NCBI GenBank assembly: GCA_934149245.1
Contig: CAKPER010000007.1
Location: 1-52,773, forward strand
Direction: 5' to 3'
Source: an uncultured Bacilli bacterium
GTDB taxonomy: Bacteria > Bacillota_I > Bacilli_A > RF39 > UBA660
DNA length: 52,773 bases
The position numbers were made by a program, and so were the translations under genes. Below are positions 8,735 through 17,019 of this stretch, piece after piece (position 1 is the stretch's first letter; each line of letters opens with the position of its first letter). Below the pieces are notes generated by a model. That model had not been told where the DNA came from and did not search any database. It saw only the letters and a program-made list of their open reading frames with translations.

Positions 8735-8763
8735 ATAATATATCAAGTTGATATTTTTGTAAA
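8735..8763 (-). promoter_or_regulatory. promoter in front of pbpB
   Basis: Minus strand TTTACA (8758-8763), 17-base spacer, TATTAT (8735-8740), lying between the ftsL-like stop and the pbpB start. It would let pbpB be expressed apart from rsmH. Confidence 0.6.
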
Positions 8764-8816
8764 GAAAAAGAACATTAGCTTTACATTTTAGTTAACATTC
8801 TTATTCTAAAAAATCA

Positions 8817-9107
8817 CTACTTAATAGTTTTTATATTATCACTATTATAAGCAAGTCCATATTCCTGACTAACTTGTTTTATTCTGTCCAAACTAGTCAT
8901 CTCATCTATCTTCATCTCTAAACTTTCATTAACATTTCTTTCTTTTTCAACTTCTTTAGTTAATTTCTGAACTTCTAAATTAACTTGAGCTAAACTTGTC
9001 TGACCACACACTATTCCAACTATAAGAAGTATAATTACAACAACACATAATTTATACATAACTCTCTCAAAACTACAAAAAAACCTTTTATTCTTTTTCT
9101 TTTTCAT
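8817..9107 (-). CDS. ftsL: FtsL-like division protein
   Basis: 96 residues: a very basic N-terminus (MKKKKNKR), one membrane helix at about 18-37, and an outer leucine-zipper-like coiled coil (about 40-75) ending in a short IKQVSQEYGLAY segment. This topology, together with the place between rsmH and pbpB, is that of FtsL, a bitopic partner of FtsB/DivIC and PBP2B in the divisome. FtsL sequences diverge strongly, so the call rests on topology and context. The ATG directly abuts the rsmH TAG stop. Confidence 0.8.
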   Translation of the reverse strand: MKKKKNKRFFCSFERVMYKLCVVVIILLIVGIVCGQTSLAQVNLEVQKLTKEVEKERNVNESLEMKIDEMTSLDRIKQVSQEYGLAYNSDNIKTIK

Positions 9108-10034
9108 CTATTCACATACCCTTTCTATTACTCTTAATCTTGCACTATGTGCTCTATGATTATCTTTAAGTTCATCATCACTAGCAGTAATACTTTTACC
9201 AACTATTCTATATTTAGGCTTATATTCATCAGGGATATATGGCAACTTCTTTAATTCATCTGAAACACTACTATACTCTAAAAACATCTTTTTTACTATT
9301 TTATCTTCTAAAGATTGAAAACTAATAACACAAAGTCTTCCTCCAACATTTAATAAATCAAGTGCATCTTTTAAGGCAATTTTCAAAACATCAAGTTCAT
9401 GATTTACTTCAATTCTAATAGCTTGAAAAGTTCTTCTAGCAGGATGAGTATCTCTCATTGCCTTATATGGCATACTTGATTTAATTATATCAACAAGTTC
9501 TAAAGTTGTTTCAATATTTTTCTTTTCTCTATATTTACAAATATTCTTAGCAATACTACTTGCATACTTCTCTTCGCCATATTCTTTAATAACTCTAACT
9601 AATTCCTTATAATCATAACTATTAACAACATCATAAGCACTAAAATTACTACTTGTATCCATTCTCATATCAAGTTTAGCATCTTTATGAAAACTAAAAC
9701 CTCTCTCACTATCATCTAATTGAACTGAAGATACTCCTAAATCAAATAAAATACCATCAACTCTATCTATTCCTCTTTTTAAAAGTTCCTCTTTCATATA
9801 CTTAAAGTTATTTCTAATTATTTCGTAATTATCACTTATTTGACTAAGTCTTTCTTTACTTTTTGATATAGCAAAATCATCCTGATCAATACCATACAAA
9901 TATCCATCAGGTATTCTTTTTAATATTTCGCTACTATGCCCAGCATATCCCAATGTAGCATCAACATAAATACCATTTTTCTTTATCTTTAAATTATCTA
10001 TTGACTCTTTAAGTAAAACACTCTTATGATACAT
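9108..10034 (-). CDS. rsmH: 16S rRNA C1402 N4-methyltransferase RsmH (MraW)
   Basis: 308 residues, full length. The N-terminus is YHKSVLLKE; the SAM loop reads DATLGYAGHS with Tyr at a position that is usually Gly. ILFDLGVSSVQLD and the RGFSFHKDAKLDMRMD segment follow, with ARRTFQAIRIEVN and a C-terminal HRAHSARLRV. It methylates C1402 in the ribosomal P site. The ATG has GAAGGTGGG upstream. It is the first gene of the shortened dcw operon; mraZ, usually upstream, is missing. Confidence 0.97.
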   Translation of the reverse strand: MYHKSVLLKESIDNLKIKKNGIYVDATLGYAGHSSEILKRIPDGYLYGIDQDDFAISKSKERLSQISDNYEIIRNNFKYMKEELLKRGIDRVDGILFDLGVSSVQLDDSERGFSFHKDAKLDMRMDTSSNFSAYDVVNSYDYKELVRVIKEYGEEKYASSIAKNICKYREKKNIETTLELVDIIKSSMPYKAMRDTHPARRTFQAIRIEVNHELDVLKIALKDALDLLNVGGRLCVISFQSLEDKIVKKMFLEYSSVSDELKKLPYIPDEYKPKYRIVGKSITASDDELKDNHRAHSARLRVIERVCE

Positions 10035-10056
10035 AACCCACCTTCTTTATAAAAAG

Positions 10057-10065
10057 ATTATACCA
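10057..10065 (-). promoter_or_regulatory. extended -10 promoter for rsmH
   Basis: Minus strand TGGTATAAT, a perfect -10 with an extended TG, about 22 bases upstream of the rsmH ATG. The -35 region is poor, which is common for extended -10 promoters. Confidence 0.6.
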
Positions 10066-10112
10066 CGAAATTTAATTTAAATGTATTATATTAAATATAT
10101 TTACACTTTTAA

Positions 10113-10154
10113 TTGTAAAATAAAATCCTTTTCCTAGACTAGAAAAAGATTTTA
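10113..10154 (-). terminator. terminator after the HTH-TPR gene
   Basis: On the minus strand AAAATC-TTTTTC-TAG pairs with TAG-GAAAA-GGATTTT, then TATTTTA follows. It lies a few bases after the stop of the repeat protein gene. Confidence 0.7.
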
Positions 10155-10160
10155 TATATT

Positions 10161-12308
10161 CTAATATTTTCTATGACTTCTAGAGTTAATCTTTCTTAAT
10201 ACTTTTGTATATTCATCACTATATTTATCTGGAATAGATTGTTCTATTCCCAAACTATTACCTCCATCTCCAACAAGCATTAATAATAGTAACTCAAAAT
10301 TCTTAATACTAGGCTCAGATGATAAAATATCTTCTAAACGATCATACTTATACATAGCCGCTTTCTTAGTTTCTTCATTATACATCTCTATATAGTACTT
10401 TATTTTTAACTTCAAAATCATCTCTTTATAAGTTTGATTTAACATCTCATCAAGAGTCTTTATCTTATTTATTTTCTGAGATTTTTGTTTATCTTTATCT
10501 AACTTAGTTTTACTAGAGGTTATTTCTATCACTCTTCTATTCTTTTTAGAAGAATTTTGCTTTTTTGACTCTCTAATTTCCAAATTTTTATAAACATCAT
10601 TATTTTTTACAGGTAATGAAGCATTCTCTGTTATTTTAATGTCACTATCAGCCAAACAATTTTCTACCTCATCTTTTTCCAACTCTAATTCACTAAACCA
10701 ATCAATTAAACTATCCCATTTTTCCAAATTATAAAATCTATTTTTTCTTGCAAACTGACTAATTAATTGTTTCTTTAATTTATCATCAAGAACTGTATCT
10801 TGCTTAAGTAGTTTAGTTGCCATATTCAATAGCCCTAGTTTTTCACATACTGCTAATTTTATTAATAAATATTTTTCTAAACCAATTTGTTCTTTAAAAT
10901 CATCCAAAATATCTAAATCTTTAACAGAAACATTTCCTAAACTTATTTTACTTCTAATTTTAATTATTTCCTTTGGAAACTCTTTCTGATTATTTTGAAA
11001 TTCATCAGCACTAGATTTTCTTTCAAGCTTTTCTATTTTGTCATTGTAATAGTCTTCTTCCGTGTAAAATTTTCTTAATTGCTCTTGAATTTTTTCATTA
11101 TTAGGGAATTTCTTAGCTATTTCTATTGCTTTATCATACTCTTCATTATTAACATAAATTGTCATTAATTGATTTTGAATTAATGCATTTTCAGGAAATT
11201 TTTCACCTATTTCTACTGCTTTATCATATTTTTTCATCTTCATATAAACTGTTATTAACTGACTCTGAATTACTTTGTCATTTGAAAAATTTCTTGCTAT
11301 TTTCAATGCCTCATCATATTTTCTAGTTTTAATATAAATTGTCATTAATTGACTTTGAAATTTTTCATCATTTGGAAAATTTCTTGCTAACTCCTTAGCT
11401 TTTTTATATTCTTCAGTTTTTACATAGATTGTCATTATTGTAATTAACTGATTTTGAATTATTCTATTATTTGGAAAATTTCTTGCTATTTCCTTAGCTT
11501 TTTCATATTCTTCAATTTTTATATAGATTGTCATTAATTGACTTTGAATTCTTTCATTATTTGGAAATTTTTCTGCTATTTTTATAGCTTTATCATATTC
11601 TCCACTTCTTATATAAATAGTTATTAATTGACTTTGGTTTTTTTCATTATTTGGAAAATTTCTTGCTAACTCCTTAGCTTTTTCATATTCTTTAGTTTTC
11701 ACATAGATTATCATTAATTGATTTTGAATTATTCTATTATTTGGAAAATTCCTTGCTAACTCCTTAGCTTTTTCATATTCTTCAGTTTTTACATAGATTG
11801 CCATTATTGTAATTAACTGATTTTGAATTCTTTCATTATTTGAAAAATTTCTTGCTAATTCCTTAGCTTTTTCATATTCTTCAGTTTTTATATAGATTGT
11901 CATTAATTGACTTTGAATTCTTTCATTATTTGGAAAATTCCTTGCTATTTCCTTAGCTTTTTCATATTCTCCTAGTTTCATATAACTTGTCATCAATTGA
12001 CTTTGTATTATTTTATCATTTGGATAACTTTTTGCTAATTCTATAGCTTTCTCATATTCTCCTAGTTTCATATAACTTGTCATCAATTGACTTTGTATTA
12101 TTTTATTATTTGGATAACTTTTTGCTAATTCTATAGCTTCATCGTACCTTTCTTCAGAAATAAATTTTCTAATTAATTTACTAGTATCTTTACTTTTTTG
12201 CCATCTATATAAAGTTGAACAACTTATATTAAATTGTTCTGATACTTCACGGAAAGACTCCATTTCTAATAATTTTAAAATCTCCTTTTTTAATTCTTGA
12301 TCATACAT
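10161..12308 (-). CDS. HTH protein with twelve 30-residue TPR-like repeats
   Basis: 715 residues. Residues about 3-38 look like a transposase/Hin-type helix-turn-helix (EVSEQFNISCSTLYRW). Residues 55-420 are twelve tandem repeats of 30 residues with the core YEKAKELARNFPNN..IQSQLMTIY; repeats 4 and 8 carry a 3-residue insert (ITIMAIY or ITIMTIY). The remaining third is charged and helical and ends in a conserved-looking LLLLMLVGDGG segment. The repeats resemble TPR or half-TPR helix pairs, used for protein or peptide binding. I cannot name a function. A DNA-binding head with a TPR sensor body suggests a regulator, but that is inference. The start is ATG with AGGAGGG upstream. The promoter spacer holds a perfect palindrome, compatible with autoregulation. 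Confidence 0.75.
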   Translation of the reverse strand: MYDQELKKEILKLLEMESFREVSEQFNISCSTLYRWQKSKDTSKLIRKFISEERYDEAIELAKSYPNNKIIQSQLMTSYMKLGEYEKAIELAKSYPNDKIIQSQLMTSYMKLGEYEKAKEIARNFPNNERIQSQLMTIYIKTEEYEKAKELARNFSNNERIQNQLITIMAIYVKTEEYEKAKELARNFPNNRIIQNQLMIIYVKTKEYEKAKELARNFPNNEKNQSQLITIYIRSGEYDKAIKIAEKFPNNERIQSQLMTIYIKIEEYEKAKEIARNFPNNRIIQNQLITIMTIYVKTEEYKKAKELARNFPNDEKFQSQLMTIYIKTRKYDEALKIARNFSNDKVIQSQLITVYMKMKKYDKAVEIGEKFPENALIQNQLMTIYVNNEEYDKAIEIAKKFPNNEKIQEQLRKFYTEEDYYNDKIEKLERKSSADEFQNNQKEFPKEIIKIRSKISLGNVSVKDLDILDDFKEQIGLEKYLLIKLAVCEKLGLLNMATKLLKQDTVLDDKLKKQLISQFARKNRFYNLEKWDSLIDWFSELELEKDEVENCLADSDIKITENASLPVKNNDVYKNLEIRESKKQNSSKKNRRVIEITSSKTKLDKDKQKSQKINKIKTLDEMLNQTYKEMILKLKIKYYIEMYNEETKKAAMYKYDRLEDILSSEPSIKNFELLLLMLVGDGGNSLGIEQSIPDKYSDEYTKVLRKINSRSHRKY
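11049..12146 (-). repeat. twelve tandem 90-99-bp coding repeats
   Basis: Tandem repeats of 90 bp (two of 99 bp) inside the HTH-TPR gene, encoding residues 55-420. Neighbouring copies are nearly identical at DNA level, for example the blocks near 11970-12050 and 12060-12135, which points to recent unequal crossing-over or slippage. Confidence 0.9.
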
Positions 12309-12333
12309 AGAAAAATCCCTCCTTGTAGGCTTT

Positions 12334-12363
12334 ATTATAATTCAATACTATATAGTATGTCAA
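12334..12363 (-). promoter_or_regulatory. promoter of the HTH-TPR gene with palindromic spacer
   Basis: Minus strand TTGACA (12358-12363), 18-base spacer, TATAAT (12334-12339). The spacer contains the perfect 14-bp palindrome ATACTATATAGTAT at 12345-12358, which is placed where a repressor would block RNA polymerase. Confidence 0.75.
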
Positions 12364-12481
12364 TTAAAAACATTTCTTTAATTATATATCTTTATTTCAA
12401 AAAAACATCAAAATATAACTAATACGTCAATTATCTTTAACACAAAAATAAATATTATCATAAACCCAAAAGGAAGTACCA

Positions 12482-12834
12482 ATGGAAAAAGAATTAAGAA
12501 ATATTGTAACAGCACTAGGTAATTATAATGATATTCCGACATCTATTTCATCGCCTGTTTTAGTAACAACCATAATAAGTGGACTTACAATTACTAAAAG
12601 TGCTGACAAATCTATTTGGGCAGATGGGCCCTTACATATACAATAACTATAGATAACCAAACAACAGTGTCTTATACAGAACCTAAAGTAACCGACATTT
12701 TAGGTGCCGAATTAGTTGAGTTTGTTGATGGAAGTGTTACAATTGATGGCTAAAAAACGACCTCAGAACAATATACATATGATAAAACAACAAATACTTT
12801 AACCGTAAATCTAACTGACTTAGCACCCTCATAA
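12482..12834 (+). pseudogene. broken fragment of a DUF11-type surface repeat protein
   Basis: An ATG at 12482 with AGGAAG upstream opens a reading frame that reads ...SGLTITKSADKSIWADGP. One base is lost at about 12632, after which the frame continues TYTITIDNQTTVSYTEPKVT and further. An in-frame TAA occurs at 12751, and the similarity runs on to TLTVNLTDLAPS before a stop at 12832. The ITKSAD...G..TYTITI.N......V.D.L pattern is that of DUF11 (conserved repeat domain) cell-surface proteins. At least one frameshift and one nonsense change, and loss of the rest of the gene, make it a remnant. A large sortase-anchored adhesin is the likely ancestor. Confidence 0.75.
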
Positions 12835-13001
12835 GTTCCATCAATAACTACTAAACTATTAGTATTTGAAATAACAATTCAACTCTCTAAAGATATATCA
12901 GCTCCTAAATAAATATAAGAATAACCATTATTATTTGCCAAACTATCCTTAAGTTCAGAACTTGAAAAAACAACAACTGTATTTTTATCAATAACTATCA
13001 T
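12825..13001 (-). pseudogene. broken fragment of an adhesin-like surface protein
   Basis: Minus strand ATG at 13001 with AGAAGG six bases upstream. Forty codons read MIVIDKNTVVVF...NNNGYSYIYLGADISLES, then TGA at 12879-12881 replaces what looks like a Gly codon. Reading on gives IVISNTNSLVVIDGTYEG, typical of the pectate-lyase-like adhesive domain of Bacillota surface proteins. The coding sense is lost near 12825, where it abuts the oppositely oriented DUF11 remnant. It is probably what remains of a large surface protein after a deletion. Confidence 0.65.
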
Positions 13002-13092
13002 TTAACACCTTCTAATATATTTTATTTAATATTTATATAGTGTTAATAACAAAATACATAAAAAAAGTAATGATCCTAAAATCATACTTTAT

Positions 13093-13380
13093 TTATCCTA
13101 AAAATTCTTTAACTTTCTCTTCATTCATAAATCCTATATTTCTTTTTATCTCTTTGCTATCTTCAAACAAAATAACACAAGGGATACTCATAACTCCATA
13201 CTTTCTAGCAAGCTCTCCAGATTCATCAACATTAACTTTTATTATATCTATTCCATCTATTTTCTCTAACACTGGGCCAAGCATTCTACAAGGTCCACAC
13301 CAGTCAGCATAAAAATCAACTAAAACTCTATTTTTTATTATTTCATCAAAATTTTCATCATTATTATATTTCTTTACCAT
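13093..13380 (-). CDS. trxA: thioredoxin
   Basis: 95 residues with the thioredoxin fold and active site WCGPC (C28, C31) after the strand VLVDFYADW, and the cis-proline in MSIPCVILF. It reduces protein disulfides in the cytoplasm. It is slightly shorter than the usual 103-108 residues. The ATG at 13380 (MVKKYN) is preferred over the one at 13389 because AAGG then lies nine bases upstream rather than touching the start. The gene follows the ADP-ribosyltransferase-like gene after about 20 bases. Confidence 0.95.
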   Translation of the reverse strand: MVKKYNNDENFDEIIKNRVLVDFYADWCGPCRMLGPVLEKIDGIDIIKVNVDESGELARKYGVMSIPCVILFEDSKEIKRNIGFMNEEKVKEFLG

Positions 13381-13400
13381 TTCTATCATCCTTTCATAAA

Positions 13401-14273
13401 TTACAATGTAAATCCTCGCTTTTCTTCATTATCCTTTAAAATTTCTTTAATTGCATCAGTTTCATTAGTTATCTCTATATCTTGTTCATCTCGAACATTA
13501 ACTTTTTCCTTTAAAACAGCATCAACATAAACAAAAATCTTACCATCCATAATCTCAGATTTTATAAAATTTAGTTCATAGCCTCTACCTAACAAAATTT
13601 CTCCTTCACCATTAAATGGTCCTAAAACTTTAGTTTCCTTAGGAACTCTAATAGCCATAATAATTGGAGCTTCATCACAAAATCTCCCACTAATATTTAA
13701 AGTAGTTGATAAATAACCATATTGCATAAATTTTGGTTCTGCCAAAGAATAATTAACAGCAATTAAGTCTTCCATACTAGCTATATTGCCATCTTCACTA
13801 AACATATTTATATCTCCCGCATGATATAAAATAGCATCTTCTTCTAAAGGTTCTTGTTTATCAATAAGTAAATCTAATGCTTCTATTGTCTTAACCATAT
13901 CAAAAGTATACTGTCTCAACTCACCAGTTTCTAAAAAATCATCATATGCTGAACTAGGGATTTCTGAAAAAGTTTCTTTTTTTGTGGTATCTAATCCCTT
14001 ATTACTTCTTAAAAAATTATTTATATGTTTATATCCACTTCCTTGATACAAATAGAAAGCTACTCTTAAATCATCACTTGCTCCAAGAAAATCATCCATA
14101 TAGTTACTTCGTCTTAAAAAATTAGCCATATCATCTATACTAGCACCTGGTTCAACAAATCCTTTAATATCTTGCCCATTTTTTCTAAAAGTATCAATAA
14201 CTCTTTTTGACTTTTCAATTATTTTTTCCTGTCCATCAACAGCACTACATTCATACACATATTCTCTATCCAT
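13401..14273 (-). CDS. putative ADP-ribosyltransferase (ADPrib_exo_Tox-like fold)
   Basis: 290 residues, no signal peptide or membrane segment. The order of motifs fits the R-S-E class of mono-ADP-ribosyltransferases: DAILYHAGD at 146-154, YLSTTLN at 187-193 in the place of the S-T-S motif, and GEGEILLGRGYEL at 222-234 holding E223-x-E225, the catalytic ExE. The first position, normally Arg in a YRG motif, is His151 here (codon CAT, one base from CGT). Such enzymes move ADP-ribose from NAD to a protein or nucleotide. Without export signals it could act on the cell's own targets or be released otherwise. The start is ATG at 14273 with GGAGGT seven bases upstream. It may also be a catalytically altered relative. 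Found with trxA downstream and adhesin debris beyond. Confidence 0.6.
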   Translation of the reverse strand: MDREYVYECSAVDGQEKIIEKSKRVIDTFRKNGQDIKGFVEPGASIDDMANFLRRSNYMDDFLGASDDLRVAFYLYQGSGYKHINNFLRSNKGLDTTKKETFSEIPSSAYDDFLETGELRQYTFDMVKTIEALDLLIDKQEPLEEDAILYHAGDINMFSEDGNIASMEDLIAVNYSLAEPKFMQYGYLSTTLNISGRFCDEAPIIMAIRVPKETKVLGPFNGEGEILLGRGYELNFIKSEIMDGKIFVYVDAVLKEKVNVRDEQDIEITNETDAIKEILKDNEEKRGFTL

Positions 14274-14355
14274 CAAAAATACCTCCAAAACAAATAGTCT
14301 AACACACTAACATCAAAAATATAGTAAAAATTTATAAAGCAAAATAACTATAAAA

Positions 14356-15126
14356 TTAATTATTACACTCATCAATAATAGAACATTTTAATTCATTAAG
14401 TATATTACTATCACTTTGATAATTATCCAAAATTGTATTATCTGTAAGAATTATCTTATTAGATTCTACTAGCTTTCTAGCACTATCAATCGTAATTAAT
14501 TTATTATCAAGTAAACTTATCAACACTAATGTATTAATCTCTGTGTTAGTATTTTTTTTATCACGATTTTCTACAATATTCCAAATATCACTATATGCCT
14601 TAACTGTACCATCAACAAGTCCAGATAATATTGGTGTATTATTTAATATTCCATTACCAAACTTAGAATCAGCAACTAAACTAAGACCAAATATTGGCAT
14701 ATTTATTATATATAAAATTATAAATGAATAAACATAGAATTCCAACACACCAACAACAATACCAAGTATTTTTGAAGGAATTCTTAAAAAGATAGTAAGT
14801 TTAAGCAACCATTCAATAAATCCCGTTATAACTATCAAAACTCTTAAAGCAAAATAAAGAGCCATGAAAATTATTATAAATGATATTAATTGATAAAACA
14901 ATATATTAACTGCAGATATTCCTTTTATCAAACCAAAGAAATCAAAAAAAGGCAAATTTTCATAAAGAACAACCATCAACTTATCTTTAAAAATAAATGC
15001 AATCAACGCAACTAATATTATTCCAACAAAGTTCATTCCCTCTTTTATAGCGCCGTTTTTAAAACCAACAACACCACCCATGATTATAAAAATTACTAAA
15101 AAAGCGTCAACAAGGCTAATACTCAT
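14356..15126 (-). CDS. CvpA-family membrane protein
   Basis: 256 residues. Four membrane helices in the first ~160 residues, with the CvpA N-terminal pattern (SLVDAFLVIFIIMGGVVGFKNGAIKE) and a PSKILGIVVG segment, then a soluble C-terminal tail. In other bacteria CvpA is linked to colicin V production and to envelope functions; its mechanism is unclear. The ATG at 15126 has AGGAGG six bases upstream; the adjacent ATG at 15129 is too close to it. It is divergent from rnhC. Confidence 0.8.
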   Translation of the reverse strand: MSISLVDAFLVIFIIMGGVVGFKNGAIKEGMNFVGIILVALIAFIFKDKLMVVLYENLPFFDFFGLIKGISAVNILFYQLISFIIIFMALYFALRVLIVITGFIEWLLKLTIFLRIPSKILGIVVGVLEFYVYSFIILYIINMPIFGLSLVADSKFGNGILNNTPILSGLVDGTVKAYSDIWNIVENRDKKNTNTEINTLVLISLLDNKLITIDSARKLVESNKIILTDNTILDNYQSDSNILNELKCSIIDECNN

Positions 15127-15218
15127 CATAATCCTCCTATCCAATTATCTACATTATACATCAAAAATATTTAAAAAGAAAGAATTTTATGATAAAATTA
15201 TAAGACGAGGTGATAATT

Positions 15219-16151
15219 TTGAACAAGCAAACAACCATTACATTAAAAGTCAGTGATAAGACTAAAACTGAAATGATTAAATTTTTTGATGATTTAAAAA
15301 AAGAAAAAACACCACCATATGCTGTATTTCAAGCCAAAGATGGTGATACTACTGTAACTTTGTATGAGTCTGGTAAAGTTGTATTCCAAGGAAAAGATGC
15401 TGATCTTTCATCTGATTTTTGGATTGCGACTGAAAAAATAAATTCTGGTAATGCTGAGGCAACAAATTCTAACAATAAAAAGAAAGAAAAAAGCCCCCAA
15501 AAAGTATTACCAATTCGTATAAATTCTATAGGTTCTGACGAAGTTGGAACAGGAGATTATTTTGGTCCAATTGTTGTAACAGCCTCTTATGTTGCAAAAG
15601 AAAATATCGATTTTCTCTTAGATTTAAAAGTTAAAGATTCCAAAAAACTAACAGATAATGAAATAATAAAAATAGTACCCCAAATAATAAAAAAGATTCC
15701 ATATAAAACTTATATTATAAGTAATAAAGAATATAATACTAAATTTAAAAAATATAATATGAATCAAATGAAAGCTATACTACATAACAAAGTTCTTTAT
15801 GAATTAAAAAATAAAAACTATCAATATGATTACATAGTAGTTGATCAATTCGAGCCTCCAAAAAGCTATTACAATCACATCTCAGATACTAATTGTAAAG
15901 TTACAGATATAACTTTTCTAACTAAAGCTGAAGATCAATGCCTATCAGTAGCCTGCTCTTCTTTAATAAGTAGATATATCTTTCTAAACGAAATGAATAA
16001 ATTATCAAAAAGCGTAAACACACTTCTTCCTAAAGGCGCAAATCCAAAAGTAGATGAAGTAGCAAAAAAAATAGTCGAAACATTTGGTCAAGAAAAACTA
16101 AATGATATTGCTAAATTAAACTTTAAAAATACTGAACGCATAATAAATTAA
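15219..16151 (+). CDS. rnhC: ribonuclease HIII
   Basis: 310 residues. An N-terminal TBP-like substrate-binding domain (about 1-85), a lysine-rich linker, then the RNase HII/HIII catalytic domain starting at SIGSDEVGTGDYFGP, whose D-E pair belongs to the DEDE metal site; VVDQF supplies a further Asp. It cuts RNA in RNA-DNA hybrids. The start is TTG at 15219 with GAGGTGA five bases upstream; the GTG at 15210 lies inside that site. The last 22 codons and the terminator are repeated at 19238, 3.15 kb downstream. Confidence 0.95.
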   Translation: MNKQTTITLKVSDKTKTEMIKFFDDLKKEKTPPYAVFQAKDGDTTVTLYESGKVVFQGKDADLSSDFWIATEKINSGNAEATNSNNKKKEKSPQKVLPIRINSIGSDEVGTGDYFGPIVVTASYVAKENIDFLLDLKVKDSKKLTDNEIIKIVPQIIKKIPYKTYIISNKEYNTKFKKYNMNQMKAILHNKVLYELKNKNYQYDYIVVDQFEPPKSYYNHISDTNCKVTDITFLTKAEDQCLSVACSSLISRYIFLNEMNKLSKSVNTLLPKGANPKVDEVAKKIVETFGQEKLNDIAKLNFKNTERIIN

Positions 16152-16205
16152 TTTAAAAGTAGTGCCTCCAATCATTAATAGGCACTACTTTTTATTATAT
16201 ATATT
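16084..16205 (+). repeat. direct repeat, left copy: rnhC 3' end plus terminator
   Basis: About 120 bp covering the last 22 codons of rnhC, its stop and its terminator. It recurs at 19238-19357 with only two changes in the coding part and a few in the terminator. The two copies bracket the LysR / radical-SAM-like / HAD genes. Confidence 0.92.
16156..16195 (+). terminator. rnhC terminator
   Basis: A 12-bp perfect stem (AAAGTAGTGCCT / AGGCACTACTTT) with a 12-base loop, followed by TTTTTATT, directly after the rnhC stop. Confidence 0.9.
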
Positions 16206-16208
16206 TTT

Positions 16209-16400
16209 TTATTTTAATTTTTTCACAATAACATCTAAATCAATATTATTACTCTCAAGCTTCTTTCTTTCAATTTTTAAATCAGCTGATATTTTACTTA
16301 ATTGATTAATTAAATTTAAAGACTGATTATAATTACTATAGTGATCATAATTACCAACAAATTGCTTAGCAATCTTTATTTTTTCTAAAACCTCATCTTC
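16209..16400 (-). pseudogene. 63-codon open fragment without a start codon
   Basis: Downstream of the HAD gene the third frame stays open for 63 codons (…EVLEKIKIAKQ…HYSNYNQSLNL…DLDVIVKKLK) and ends in TAA at 16209. It has no ATG, GTG or TTG start and is preceded at once by two TAA codons. It overlaps the HAD stop. It is either the lost tail of the HAD protein after a one-base shift or the 3' end of another gene cut by the insertion. The amino-acid composition is that of a real helical protein. Confidence 0.5.
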
Positions 16401-17019
16401 TTATTAAGATTTTTTCATATTTTTCTATTGAATTTTTAAATCCATTTGAAGTAAATATATATCTACATATTTCTCCAACATTAGATACTTCGGTTAAAAA
16501 CTCACCATTTTGTATTTTTTCATTATCTTTATCTCTAAAGTATAAAGTTTTTATTTCATTATCTCTTAATAATTTACAAGTACTTGGATTATCTTCTATC
16601 ATTATATCTATTCCCAATTCATCACATTTTGATACTTTATCTTTAACTCCCCAATATATATTATCAATCGGAATATTATTTTTTTGAAATACTTGAATTA
16701 CAGCTTCTTTAGTTTCTTTTTTTAATAGTCCCCTTGCAGTTATAAATAAAAATTCATACCCCTCTAACAGAAATAACTCTAACATTTCTTTGACCAATGG
16801 AATTAATGGCGTTGAATTTATTGTTGCATAAACTAAGTATCTATCAATAAAATTTTTCTTTTCTTCATCGGTCCAATCATATCTTTTTAAATAATCAAAT
16901 TGTCTTGAATTTTTCACTCCATTCTTTCTCAATATTAACAAATCATATAATTCTGCATATGTTCGCATAGTTCTTTCAAAATCCAATATTATTCCATCAA
17001 TATCTAATCCTATTTTCAT
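16393..17019 (-). CDS. HAD-superfamily phosphatase, nucleotidase-like
   Basis: 208 residues with the HAD motifs in order: DxD nucleophile and acid D6/D8 (GLDIDGIIL), the Thr motif in LFITARG, a Lys in the WGVKDK region, and the acidic motif IV IMIEDNPST. The layout is that of small 5'(3')-deoxyribonucleotidase-like HAD proteins (NT5C family), which dephosphorylate nucleotides; the substrate is unknown. The start overlaps the stop of the radical-SAM-like gene by 4 bases, so the two are translationally coupled and probably serve one pathway. It lies within the insert after rnhC and its C-terminus may be altered by a frameshift. Confidence 0.75.
   Translation of the reverse strand: MKIGLDIDGIILDFERTMRTYAELYDLLILRKNGVKNSRQFDYLKRYDWTDEEKKNFIDRYLVYATINSTPLIPLVKEMLELFLLEGYEFLFITARGLLKKETKEAVIQVFQKNNIPIDNIYWGVKDKVSKCDELGIDIMIEDNPSTCKLLRDNEIKTLYFRDKDNEKIQNGEFLTEVSNVGEICRYIFTSNGFKNSIEKYEKILIRR

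Noticed and set aside
11049..12146. CRISPR-like regular repeats
   Set aside because: The 90-99-bp repeats lie wholly in frame within one protein gene, with no unique spacers.
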